From: Channa striata
Lineage: Eukaryota > Chordata > Actinopteri > Anabantiformes > Channidae
Direction: 5' to 3'
DNA length: 64,000 nt
NCBI GenBank assembly: GCA_033026295.1
Contig: CM065181.1
Coordinates: 7,597,001 to 7,661,000 of the forward strand
A program made the translations under genes and the position numbers. Below the pieces are notes generated by a model. The model saw nothing but the letters and a program-made list of their open reading frames with translations. It was not told the origin of the DNA and did not search any database. Numbering within the stretch: the first letter of the stretch is position 1; each line of letters begins with the position of its first letter. This document shows, piece after piece, positions 1 to 11,500 of the stretch.

Positions 1-1436
1 TATCAATATCAAATTAACAATAAAAGCACACTGACAACGATTTGGTACTAGACGCTTAATCCTTGTTTGCAAGTGTCAGACATGAGCAATTTGTCACTGT
101 GTGCCAGTTTTGATTTGGAACGAGTATATTGGAACGTCTTCTGTTTTTGAAACGCATCTGTAGAATGACCTGTAGCGGAATGAGACTTGCGTTTGATAAT
201 GTAATCCTATTTCATTTCTAAATGATCAGACAAACATTTTCATCTAAACTGTACAATACCAGACTAAATGGCACATGAACTGTAACACAATACCAAGTGA
301 ACAGAGATTTGCACACACTTTGCCTAATGAGTATTAAATGCCCCTAACAGCCTGCTGGAAACAAGACACATATTATGAGTCTATGAAAATGTATCGAAGG
401 CAACAGTAAAAGGGGACATTATAACCACCGTGTTATTCTTCTTTTCATACGCAGCCAAGTTCCCAGGCTGAAAGAATAAAGAAAGAAACTCGCCCGATGG
501 CCCTAATGCATGAAATGGCCTGTCACAGAGCAGTGTTCCCAACTTGAAGCCATTTATAACAAACAGGAACCTGTGAAACTCTCCTTCCAGCTTCATCAAA
601 ACTGGATTAAAGTCTGTCCGTGGCTATAGGCGCCGAACACCTGCAGAGAAGATTATGGTTGGTGGTGCACACAGTTTTAAGAAGATATTATCTTTTTTCA
701 ACTTTGTTAGTCAGTCTGACTCTCGGGCTCCATCGCAGAGTCCGTCTTTGTACCTCAATCTTTCAACCTCCCTCTTTCCCTCCTCTCAGATCCGTTTCTC
801 CCTGTCACGCTGCAGCTCTTCGTAAGTCTTTAAGTCTATACCCTCTGTAGTGCAAAGCTATATCTTCATGTATAGAAGCTTTGCAGTTATAACACATAGC
901 AACCACAGCAGGAATTATCCCGGAGTTCCACTTGCTGTGTGTGAAAATAATGGTCATATTTCTAACAACCAGACAGAAAAAAACTAGACAGCTAATAAAG
1001 TCTCACTGCAGTGTGGGCATAGGTCAGCTGGGTAATATTACAAGTGAGAGGATGCAGTCCTGGGATCATACACAAGATGACACATGTCTGTAACTGCAGA
1101 TATTTGTCTAAAATGGGATTAGTTTAATGTGCATTATCTGCTCTCTCCTCAGGATATGTCTTTCAGCTGCTAATTGGATAAATTAACTGGGTCCTCCCAC
1201 TCCACAAACATTAATGATTAAAATGATTAAGTCAAAATCACATTAACATTTATGCAATGTGTGCAAACTCCTTGAAATCTGCAAAACAGCATAACCCTGC
1301 TCAACAGTAAATAATGTAGTTTAATCCACTTGTCCAGACAATGAATCAAATTATTTTAATAATGCATTATTGCTGGTTACCGTTTCTATGTTTAGCAACC
1401 TCATAAAGCTACGGCGGGTAGAGAGAGTTTCGCACT
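1..1436. other. Non-coding stretch, nothing recognised
   Basis: AT-rich sequence with stop codons in every frame. The two short open frames here (381-599 minus, 620-850 plus) have no codon structure, conserved motif or splice context that would mark exons. I see no repeat family in this stretch. Confidence 0.6.
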
Positions 1437-1495
1437 GGGCGTAGCTCAGTGATTTGGCTTCTAGTCCCATGCTACCACTGGATTGAATTGCATGT
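1437..1495 (+). repeat. tRNA-like fragment, possible SINE head relic
   Basis: The segment carries TAGCTCAGTGATTTGG, close to a tRNA A box (TAGCTCAGTGG type). About 35 bases later comes GGATTGAATTGC, a weak match to a B box. Spacing is compatible with a tRNA-derived pol III promoter, but no cloverleaf can be folded with confidence. It lies about 65 bases upstream of a recognisable interspersed repeat. Either a decayed SINE head or a chance resemblance. Confidence 0.2.
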
Positions 1496-1561
1496 TAGAG
1501 CTTGAATGTCGCTACAAGCCCAATACACTGATGGGTTAGCTGATGTGGACATCTGTGAGAC

Positions 1562-1821
1562 GGCAGCGTGGTGGTGGAGTGCTGCCTAGAAGTTTGCAGG
1601 TCTGCATCCACGACCGGCTGTGGCCTTTCTGGGTGGACTTTGCATCTTCTCCCTGTGCTTGCATAGGTTTTCGCCAGGTGTGAATGGTTGTCTATTTGTG
1701 TGTGTCTCTCTGTGAGACAGACTGGTGACCCGTCCACGGTGGACCCAACTCTCGTTGAAAGCTGGGATAGGCTCCAGCCACCGCCCAAATAAGTGGGTAA
1801 AGATAATGAATGGATGGGTGG
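1562..1821 (+). repeat. Degenerate copy of a high-copy teleost interspersed repeat
   Basis: The order of landmarks matches a family I know from many fish genomes: a GGCAGCGTGGTGGTGGAG head, then TGGCCTTTCTGGGTGGA, TTTGCATCTTCTCCCTGTG, GTGTGAATGGTTGTCT, GACTGGTGACCCGTCCA, GCTGGGATAGGCTCCAGCC, and a GAATGGATGGGTGG tail. Several internal segments are missing or diverged, so this is an old, internally shortened copy. The minus-strand open frame across it is an accident of the repeat. A second copy in the opposite orientation lies at 5412-5719. Confidence 0.75.
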
Positions 1822-3050
1822 AAATCTATGAGAATAAACAAAGGTGATCCTACAGAGAACATGGTTGAAACTATACCATGCTGCAGTAACTGAGTTTTTA
1901 GAGGCAGCAGAAAGAAGCTGTAAATAGCAGCATATTATCACAGTATGAAACTGTTAACGTTAGAGTGTAATTACATCAATATTTAGTATATTTTATTTTA
2001 ATTGTTACCAAGCACCTTGTTTGCACGTATTAAGTATAAACTGTAATGTTTAGGAAATGATCCACTGGGAGTTTCTGAGTTTTACAGAAAAACAAAAAGT
2101 GAAAGGAGAACAGAGGTTTTGCAGGGTGAGAGAAGGAGTGTGTGTGTAAATGCAGCATCTGCCTCTTCGGCTTCCAAATGGTGATTTAAAATCCACGTCT
2201 GCTGTCCCGTTTCTTCCGCTCTGTTATTATTCTGATTGGGTCCGTTGAACTTTATCCATTTTAGTCGCGAGTTAACCCATGATGAGGGTCGTGCTTGGGG
2301 ATATAACACAATTCCACCTTTAGTCAAGGTTCAGAATGAATCTGCGTTGACACCGCTTGAACTAAATGAGCTAAACGAAATAGTAGATAATAGATGATTG
2401 TAAGTAAATAATAGATGATAAACTAAATGTGTACAGTTTGTTAGTCACTTCACAAATAAAACTAATTAGATTGGAAATTCATATCCATATTTAAAAATGT
2501 GTACTTCCCTTTTATCTCTCATGATTCATTCACTCATTATAAGGCAATTTGACCTTTTCAACCCGAGATAAAACACTTTATTCTTTGGACTTTCACACAG
2601 TTTACATACAACATTTTATCTACATTGTTCTTTACAACTAGGGCTTTTTATTAAAAGGTCAATTTGTTTCCAGATACACAGTTGTATGTTGTTCTTTAAC
2701 CTCTTTCTTCACTTCACAGTTATAGTTCTTTTATTTGTTCCACTATCTGTGATGGACGTGTCTTTTTCAGTCGAAACTTGTGTTTATCGTTTTACAGAAT
2801 CTTTACATAGCTAAAGGGTCACGTTTGACTCATCCCTGTCAAGATAATTTAATCATATTTTCTTTGGCTAAGAACAAAAATTAAATCTTTTGAGCTGCAG
2901 CAGACCTCGAGAAACTGATGTGTGCATTTATTTCCTCATCTGTGAACTACTGTACTTTCCTAACTGGTGACTCAGTCCTAAGTGAATGGCGTTAGGAAAT
3001 CATGTCACATCAAACATACCCTAGCATCTTTTGTTGGCTTCATGTCAGCT
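1822..3050. other. Non-coding stretch, nothing recognised
   Basis: AT-rich, with no open frame of coding character and no repeat I can name. The open frame at 2082-2327 on the minus strand has no supporting motif or splice sites. Confidence 0.6.
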
Positions 3051-3520
3051 TTAGAATTGATTTTAAGATTATTCTTATAGCTTTTAAGGCTTCACATGGT
3101 CAGGCCTAGCCTTGTTGTTGACATGTTAATTCCTTATGAACCACGGCACAGACTGAGATTCTCAGACATGGGCTTATTTAGTTGTCGCAGCCTTCACTTC
3201 ATTTCACACATTTGGGTTCAAGATTTATACTGAAGATGGATCAGATCAAATTCAGCATTATGATTTTTATTTATTGGTATTTACATCTACATACACTGAA
3301 CACCGTAACACATACAGTACAGCACCCTGTCTATATCACATCAGTCAAATTTTTCAACTTTCAACGTTTCCCCTCTGATGAGGTCCTCTTTTACTCTGAC
3401 AGGGGCTTTCCAGTTTTACCAGCCTCTTGCTGCACGAATAAAGGAGACTGGGCCTTTTCGGTCCATGCACCTCAGCTTTGAACTCCTGCCTGAATATGTC
3501 AGGAAACGAATTCTTTGGCC
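3051..3520 (+). mobile_element. L2-like LINE relic, C-terminal fragment
   Basis: Three short blocks read like the C-terminal part of the ORF2 protein of fish L2-type LINEs, in shifted frames. RIDFKIILIAFKASHGQA (from 3053) is followed by a stop. PYEPRHRLRFSDMG comes from about 3132, in another frame. KGDWAFSVHAPQL lies near 3440-3480, followed by a stop where WNSLP would be expected. The middle (about 3190-3400) is not recognisable, so this may be one badly decayed copy or two adjacent scraps. The same three landmarks recur in the better preserved copy at 30.6-30.8 kb. It cannot encode a protein. Confidence 0.5.
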
Positions 3521-5411
3521 TCTTTTACATACAAATAGTCCACAATAATAAGCCATTTCACATTTTCTCATATTCGGCAACATTTCCCTCCTGCTCGTCT
3601 AGGTTTCCATCCAGAGTTGGTGTTTAGAAAAACCCGTGTGTCTGCGTACAGTACCTGATCTGTAAATGGAACAAAAAACAGTCTGGGTCGGGCTGGTAAT
3701 TAATAACGATCTTGAAAAGAAGACAGACAGAGGGGCCAGTGGGGGCGGGGGGGGGTAAGCGTGGAAATGAGTTTCCTTTCAGTTGAGGAAAGTGCTCTTT
3801 GTCTGCTCAACAGGTCAGTAACAGGTGCTTTGTTCACCACAGGCATCCAGCTGGTTCTCTGGCTGGCAAACGTTATCCTGTACACTAGTTATATCCGCAG
3901 TAGTCGACTCACTACTTAGTTACAACTAACTTTGTTGTGTTGTTGTGTTGTGTTTTATGCTGATGCGGTTACATGTGGTTTAATAACCCCGTTTTATTTG
4001 ACAGCGTGAGTGGATCTGCTAGTGTTGTTGCCATGGCAATGCACATTAATTAACTTTAGGGATTTGTGGTTACACAAATATAACAGAAAGGAGTAAGAGA
4101 ATAATTTAGGTGCTGGTACCAGTATGAAAAAAACAACAATGCAAGAATAACGGACTAGGCTGCAAAATCTTTTCAAAACTCACCATGACAAGTTAGCAGT
4201 TTTCATTTAAAGTGGACGAGGACGGTACACTTACCCCCAGCACTACAGCCACTTTCGTATGATCCATCTTATTCTGAATTCAGTGGGAACATTCAAGTGG
4301 AAGTCTGAGCTGTAATTAGCTGCTCAGCAACAGCTGTAAACAAAAGCTGTGAAATCAAATGTTTGCCACTAGGGGGTCATGTGAAATCACGTGAAAGTGC
4401 TTCGTGTTTATGTTCCTCTCTCCCATTTTCCATCTCCCCCACCAAACGCTATTGATTCCTCTGATTGTGGCAGGTGTTGGCAGAGTGTTGTTCGCCAGGA
4501 AGTAAGCGTCCCATCAGGGGCGCTGTAATGCGTGCTTCGCCCTCACCCAAGAGAAGGCGAGCGAGGCAGGGTCCACAACTGCAGAGCTGTCCCTCATTGA
4601 TTACAGGGAGGTGTGAAAACGCAACGTTCAGAATACATATGTGTGATCAGTGGAACGGAAGACCAATTTCCAGGGGAATGATACCAGGATCAACTTCCTC
4701 TTAATGCCTCGCTATGTTATTCTACAGCTAAAAACGTAGTCTTATTGCTGTATTGATTGGAGAAATTGTGTATCATTGAGTGTGTGTGCGCTCACATGTG
4801 TGTGACCAAACATCACACTGGGTGATAATCTCTGGGTGATCTTTTATTTCGCCCAGCAGTGCTAATTGCTGTTTGGCTTTTAGTGAATCAAGACCGGCCA
4901 CTTGAGGATTTCAAAGGTTTTATTGATGAATGTAAAACACTTTTTTTTTTTCTGTCGCGTATCATCACTGGCACTGATTTCCACTGTTGCCGTGTGGATT
5001 CCGATTCACACTAGTGCGACAGCCCTGGCAACAGTTGACAAAGCTCACACATTAGCATCCTTACAAACACATTATGTGTGAGGTTAGACATTGTTAATGG
5101 TTTTTAGGTTTCAAGTCAATGTGCAGTTCCTTGTTTTAAAGTGACAAAAACGTAGGAAATTAGTCTACTTGAAATAACCTGACAATAAAAGCTTTTCCAA
5201 ACTAGAGGTTTATTTGCTTAGTGATTTTCTAGCACATCAATAAGCCATTTTACATCATCATCGGTGTGAAAAAAGTACAGCATTTATTTTTTTTTCTTTA
5301 AGAAGAAACAACCAATCATGATGCTGCTTGCTGCAGCGTCACTCGAATATGTTTAATATGGTGTAATCACTGGAGGTTAATCTGCTTACAATTGAGTCCA
5401 TGGTGAATAGT
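3521..5411. other. Non-coding stretch
   Basis: No gene. A purine-rich patch with a G run is at about 3735-3755, TG-rich sequence at 3930-3955 and 4780-4805, and a T run near 4940-4950. The open frame at 4465-4704 (plus) contains arginine/serine-rich sequence but no splice sites or domain I recognise. Confidence 0.55.
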
Positions 5412-5719
5412 TCCATCTATCATCTGTAACCACTTATCCTATTTAAGATCGTGGGGGGCTGGAGCCTGTCCCAGCTGGGATGAGAGAGAGAGGCAGGGTA
5501 CACCCAGGACAGGTTTCCAGTCTCTTTTAGGGCCAACACAAAGAGACATACACAGAAGAACAACAATTCACGCTCAGATTCACGCCATAATTTACAGTCA
5601 CCGATTAAACTAAAATGCATGACGTTGGATTATGGAAGGAAACCGTTAGAAGAACAAGGAGAACTGGGAAGCTTCTAGTTGTGAGACAGCAATTGTTCAT
5701 CACTCCACCATTGTGTTGA
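5412..5719 (-). repeat. Second copy of the teleost interspersed repeat, inverted
   Basis: Read on the minus strand this is the same family as the copy at 1562-1821. On the plus strand it begins with the reverse of the tail (CATCTGTAACCACTTATCC), then GGGGGGCTGGAGCCTGTCCCAGCTGGGAT and CAGGGTACACCCAGGACAGG. It ends near 5700-5719 with CACTCCACCATTGTGTTG, the reverse of the GGTGGAG head. It retains more of the internal body than the first copy. The open frame at 5420-5620 (minus) is carried by the repeat. Confidence 0.7.
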
Positions 5720-7690
5720 CATATGTAGAATTTTAATAATTAAAATGATGTAAATTTTTTTTGTACTGGATGAGTATCAAATAGAGATATGAGCATCTTT
5801 TGGATTAGGTGGTTTACTGGGCAAGTTCTTGTCACAGGTGAGCTAAACATACAGATTTATTTGTCTAAATTATCGTTCAAAATAAAGATAAAACATTTTT
5901 ATCCTTCAGAAACATGATGCCTGATGGATCAGCTCCATCATAATGCTTCTCTGCTCCTTCAAATGTCATGCCAGAAACTCCTGAAACTGTTCCACGGACA
6001 TCCTGAATACGTAGCTCCTGCACCATGCTGTGAAACTCTCCACGTTTCCTTTTTCTCAATATGGGATGCACACATCTTCTATTAAGCAGAATCAGCATGA
6101 GCTTATCATTGCTTGACAACCTGGGACACATATTTTTGGAACCTAGTTGCATAACCAAGGTTTAAAGTGAATAGTTGTGTTGCATTCCATTTACATTGGG
6201 AAATATAGCTTTCTGATATTGCTTGTGTGTCATAACAGATATGTAAAGACCTTAAGCATACATGCATGGAATTGGCAAAACATGTTTGTAACAACCTCCA
6301 TCTGGACTCTATGCAGAGATTTTTTCTTTTAGACACATCACAGATCCTTTTGTGGTTCATCAAGGTCACAAACACATCGTCTTTGCAGTCCAGCTACAGC
6401 GGGAGGCTAAAACTGCACTGATCATGGCTGACGTTAATGCTACAACATTATGCTCTCTGCATGATTGTGTGTTTTTTCCTGGTGTTTTATATTTGACATT
6501 AAAAAAACATGTCTGATTCCACTGCCATAATCACTTGGGGTAGGAAATGTTAGAGACTACATCCACAGACTGCTTACTAAGACAGTTGTGGGTGGAATTC
6601 AATTCATATGCATTTGCTCACAAACATATGGCTAGAGATTCTCAACATCTTCCTGACCATGTATGAATCATTCTTTAGAATATTTAGTATTAATGCTGGA
6701 CTGAGATCAGCCACCAATTTCTTCTAATGAAGAAGCGTCATTATCACAGTATGTTTCTACTGGAGAGGACAGAGAATATTAAACGCCATAAATACCATAC
6801 AGCACCAACCTTATAACCATTTAATTTACAAATTCTAAAACGCTTCTCTCTATCAGAGAATTTGCTATTTGTTCATCACTCTAAACACATTTGCAAATTG
6901 GATCAGTAGCACTACGATGGATGGCCATGAAATGAAGAAATAATCTAAACAAGGTTACACTTCCCATCTGCTCCTCTAATATCTGCAAAAACTCTTTGGC
7001 AGTTCTTGCCATCAAGCCTTCTTGATTAAAGCATTAAATAACCAGATACAACAAACTCTTCTAATGTCCTTAGGCAAAGTTCTGCACCTGACAGCTGTGA
7101 AGCAGCGATGACAGTTTCAGTTGACACTGATAAGCGGACTCTTTTTTTTTTTCACCGTGTGTTTGCTCTAGTCCTATAAATAACATACAGGAGAAAAAAA
7201 AAACTCAGAAGACAAATGAAATTTAGAGTATTTGTCCTAAATCCATTGTCATATCACATATTTCACCATCTTTAGCCTTTTGAACTACACTGAAATCATA
7301 CAGAGATGGTGGCTTACCCTCCTGTGCCATGCCTTCTCGCCAGGGGTTTTCCATTTTGATGCTGATCAGGGATCATTATAGAGTGGTTTAGTCGAGGATT
7401 TGGCTGTGCTCATCCTTGCCCTGAGGTTGAGTGCAAGCCTCGGACACAAAAATTCAAGTTATTTTGAGGTTAAGAAAGCAGGGAGGCAGCAGCAGCAACA
7501 GCAGAGAAGGTTAAACACTGCAAAAGAGCTTTTTCTGAAATGTGGAATTATGGTGAATTAGTTGAAAAATGAGGATGAAAGAATATATGGATGGTGTGAA
7601 AAATGAGGTCACATTAAAACATTAGCTTAACACCAGACATAACTGTGCAATTATAATTTGTTAATTATGCTTATTTTTTAGTTTATCTAT
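5720..7690. other. Non-coding stretch, nothing recognised
   Basis: AT-rich. Overlapping short minus-strand open frames at 5877-6375 have no coding features. A short CAG/CAA-rich patch (about 7484-7505) and T and A runs (about 7141-7152 and 7194-7203) are the only low-complexity features. Confidence 0.55.
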
Positions 7691-7699
7691 TAGACAGCT

Positions 7700-7960
7700 G
7701 TGGCCAAAGGCATTATATTTTCGATCATCTTTCCATCAAAATTTGTTTTAGCATAAATGTCGACGTGGACTAGTTAATAAACTGGTTAGATTTTTGTGGT
7801 CAAAGATCAAGACGCACGTCTTCACTGATTATTATTATTTCACAGTAACACCTTCAGGGATTGTCTTCAAACTTGGTACTAATGTCCAGGTGGACTCTTG
7901 TTTATGAGGATTGAACTGATTTGTATATGCCTCTGGGCCAAAATTTATTTGAACTGCATT
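7700..7960 (+). repeat. Degenerate tandem repeat, about 125-bp period, fish-type
   Basis: Two units can be aligned. Both contain TCAAA-TT-G, then AATGTC (7756 and 7881), then GTGGACT (7765 and 7890), then a GAACTG/AAACTGG-TTAGAT-like tail, giving a period of 125 bases. Phrases such as GTGGTCAAAGATCAAG and ACACCTTCAGGGATTGTCTTCAAA resemble a tandem or interspersed repeat widespread in teleosts, recalled rather than searched. Both units are diverged, so this is an old array reduced to about one and a half to two units. Confidence 0.5.
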
Positions 7961-8520
7961 CTGGCATACAATAATGAAACAGTAACAACCAATATACATA
8001 TATAGTGTACAGCGTTTTCCAGTGTTGCAAAGCGAATCACAATAACTACATATACACTTAACCTGGTAAGAAAATCTGCATGTACACGCAGCAGAAGAGT
8101 AAACTTTTCTCTTCCACCTCTGACTTATTTTGGAAGCCAGTTGCACAGATTTTACTGGAAAGCGACAGAAAAATGTCTGACTTTTATTGTGTGTGTGTTT
8201 GTGTCAGAGGTGAAAGTGCAGGGGAGAGAAAGGAAAAAAGGGGAGAAACAAGAGGAAGTTTAAAAATCTGAGGTGGAAAGTGACTTATTTAGGCTTCTAC
8301 GAGCCACTTTATTAGTTACATTTTCTCTTAATTTAAGTGTTGGCCTATTTTTTGGCGCCACCCCATTAATGATCTCCTTTCATTCATTCTTTCACTCAGC
8401 TGAACATTCCCGTCTGCAGGCTTTTGTTGCACACATGCACCGTTGCAAGAAGCCTATTAGAAACCTGGTCACACATATACATGGGAAAGAAATCTCCGTT
8501 CTCTGACAGAAATCTACCTG

Positions 8521-8592
8521 GGGAAATCAGGTTTCCCTAATCCCCTACCCTGGTTTCGGAAACCAGCTTTCACATTTACATTCCATGTAAAT
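8521..8592. repeat. Three consecutive short inverted repeats
   Basis: Within 72 bases: GGGAAA-TCAGG-TTTCCC (8521-8537), CTGGTTTC-G-GAAACCAG (8550-8566), and ATTTACAT-TCC-ATGTAAAT (8574-8592). All arms are perfect. ATGTAAAT is one base from the POU octamer. Such clusters occur inside palindromic miniature transposons and at some regulatory sites. No flanking terminal repeats or target duplication could be placed. Confidence 0.5.
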
Positions 8593-11500
8593 GCTCTGAT
8601 TGGCAGCATGGTGTAAAAGCTTCTTATTGGCAACCTCATTAAACATTAAATGCATCTATGACATAAAATTTTCCGTTGCTGCAGCCAATCATTTTCTGTG
8701 ACTTAATTCTTCATGAACATAGTAAAAAATAAGACTTTAAAACACTCACCTTCTATAAACATTAGTATGGTAAACCCTCCACTGTAATGGAAAACTTATC
8801 TACCTATCTCAGCATCTGAAGCAGCTTCCATCCTTAGAGGGGGGGGCTTTTCTGCAGGCACGCAGATGTCTGATTACGGCCTTCTTCTCACTAGAGATTG
8901 CTGGTAAAACTTGCATTGCTCTGACCTTAATTCCGGGCATGACAGCGACATGGGAACAACACATGAGCACAAAAAAAGAACGAATGCATGCAAGGATGGT
9001 TGGATTCTGGGGCTTTTCTTCCGTTTGTTTTCCATAAAGTCACTCACTTTTGTCATCTCTGCCTTTTTATCATTTATTTTTGTTAGTAGAACCCTGCAGA
9101 GGATGCTGACTGTCAATAGAGTTGGATAATGTCTGAGCACAAAACAGCCCGACTCAGCAAACTTTGGAAACTTCACATTAGACAAAGAAAGAGGGTTGAA
9201 TATGACTTTTGACAGAAATGTGATTTCACAAGGAGGTTTTAAAATGGAAGCAGTAAAGAAATGTGTCGTTGCAATTGTAATGAACAATTATGCGGGTTTC
9301 TGCCCACAATGAGAACCTGAACAAACCCATTGGTTCACTGTGTCTAATTAAGCATCATGTCGTTTCTTGCCTTCTTAGATATAACTGAAATAACGCCTTA
9401 AAATAATTCTCAATGACACTGAACACATGACTAACAATCTTTACTGAAGTTTTGAGAATAATATTATTAATAAGATATGCAAAAAATGTGTGTTTTTTTG
9501 TGATTTTATCACCAAAAATGTTTGAAAACTTACAAAATGTTACTTGAAAGTAAGGCCAACTTTTTGCTGACTTGAAATCTCTGAATAGAATCTTCTGTTT
9601 ATTCGACCCATTCTCTGTGTTAATACCAAACTCAGTGGGGACCGAAGGGCTTGGCAGGGTTCAGGAACAACAAGTGGCAAGAGAGCTTAAGGAGCTCCAG
9701 ATGTCACAGAGTGCATCAACCTGAGGATTGCTGATGCTTTGCAAAATAGAAAAAGAAGATCAGAATATTCAAGGAGGGGAAACTAAAAATTGTTAAAAAA
9801 TAAAGAGAGGGAGCATTTAACCTCAAACCAGTTTTGGCTCATCTCACAGTTTACCTGTCTCCAGCACACAGTAAAAATGTCACCGAGTATCAAAGGCAGT
9901 CAGGCGTGAAGGACTGTTTGGTATCATAGCTTGAGAGTGAGCCAAAGCCTTCAAGGCAAACTTACTCCCATGAGAAAACACTTTAGATCGAGCTACTGCC
10001 TGAAAATTCTGAAATCCGGTGGTCTCGGTGAGCCCCGGGACAACTTAGTGTTTGTACTTTACAACAGCCCGAAAAAACAAGTGTGTGGAAGGTGTGACAC
10101 ACGTGAAGAGGAGCATTAATCTGGCAAATGGAAACTGGATGGCGGTGCCAAATCCTCGAGTAAGAAGTTGTTTTTTTGACATTTACTTTAATCTACACTC
10201 ACACTCCAGATTCAGATTTAATCACAGCGGAGGTGAAAAGCACGACTCAAACCGTTGAGTTCAAAGCTCTTCAGTACATCAGTGAGCAAACGTGCCATCG
10301 GTTAAAGGCACTTTAGACGTCCAATCTACGTTGTCCAAATACAGGTGAGAGCACACGGGAGTAAATAAGGTTTGTTCCACAACATTCTGACAGTTTATTA
10401 GTTCGTACGACGTTGCGCGATTGTAGTGTTTCTGTGATTTTTGAGTTCGTTAAAAACAGCCAACACAGTACCCTTTTAGGGTTTTCTATTTCAGACTCTG
10501 TTATGCCTTATTTGACTAATAAAGGGAAAAGCGCAGTGCTCTCTTTATTTACAATACGTCAGGCTTTTGTAGTTAAAATGTGGGGAAAGCAACGTGTGCA
10601 GCAACACATGGTGCAGAATAAAAGAGTGGGTAAATACGCCGTACGGTAGCTTCTACTGCCTGTTTGCTCAAACGTTGCGGCACACAAGAGACTGATGCTC
10701 TCCAGCTGAGAGTGTGTGGGCATTAATAAAAAAAATAGTGAACAGAACATCCTTGGAAATGTCAAAAATGCATGTGGAGTTGCTTTTGCCATACAGGCAT
10801 GTAGAAATGCCACACGAATAATGAGTAAATATCTTTGTATAAAATTTGATGTCAAAATATATGCAGAAAACTTGATAACGTGGTCTTAAGTATAACTTTT
10901 CAGACAAAGAAATGCCTGTGAGCAAGTCAGTACCAACTGGAAAGAACCAAGAGAACAGTTCACTCATGTAACACTTGAATTGCCTCATTTGCCTAAATCT
11001 ATTTTTGTATTGTGTAACTATGAGAATATTTATTTTTAACTTTGGTAAGATCAAACAATCTTGCTGCACTTTTTTACTACTTGTGTAATTTATTATAATA
11101 GCAGACCACTTGCCAAACCTTAAATGGTATATATTTAAATAAATAGCCTCTGCTATGTTTTTATATTTTACAGTCATTGCATGTTGGTATGAAAATTCAC
11201 TGAGGTAACCATGAGGTTTGATGTGGTCGGCCGTTACGCTTTGATTTTCCTTGAGCCTAATTGATAATAGAAGCGTGTGAGCAAAAGGCTGTGGGTGCAT
11301 CAACAGGAAGCCTGTATCACATCAAGCAAAATGACACAGGAACGGGAAAGGTTGAAAGCTTCATTTTGTTCTCGCGCGCTCAAAGACGCTGCAGTGCTAA
11401 TAAGAGAGAGAGGCCATTAAAATGCAATTTGGGCTGTGTTCAGTTCGAGCTGAACGGAGGAGGGTGCAGATTAGCCGTTCGTTCCCTGGCAGGGACGACG

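Noticed and set aside
10668..11303. Longest open frame, 211 codons, minus strand
   Set aside because: AT-rich random-looking composition, no domain, no repeat of codon bias, no splice or promoter context.
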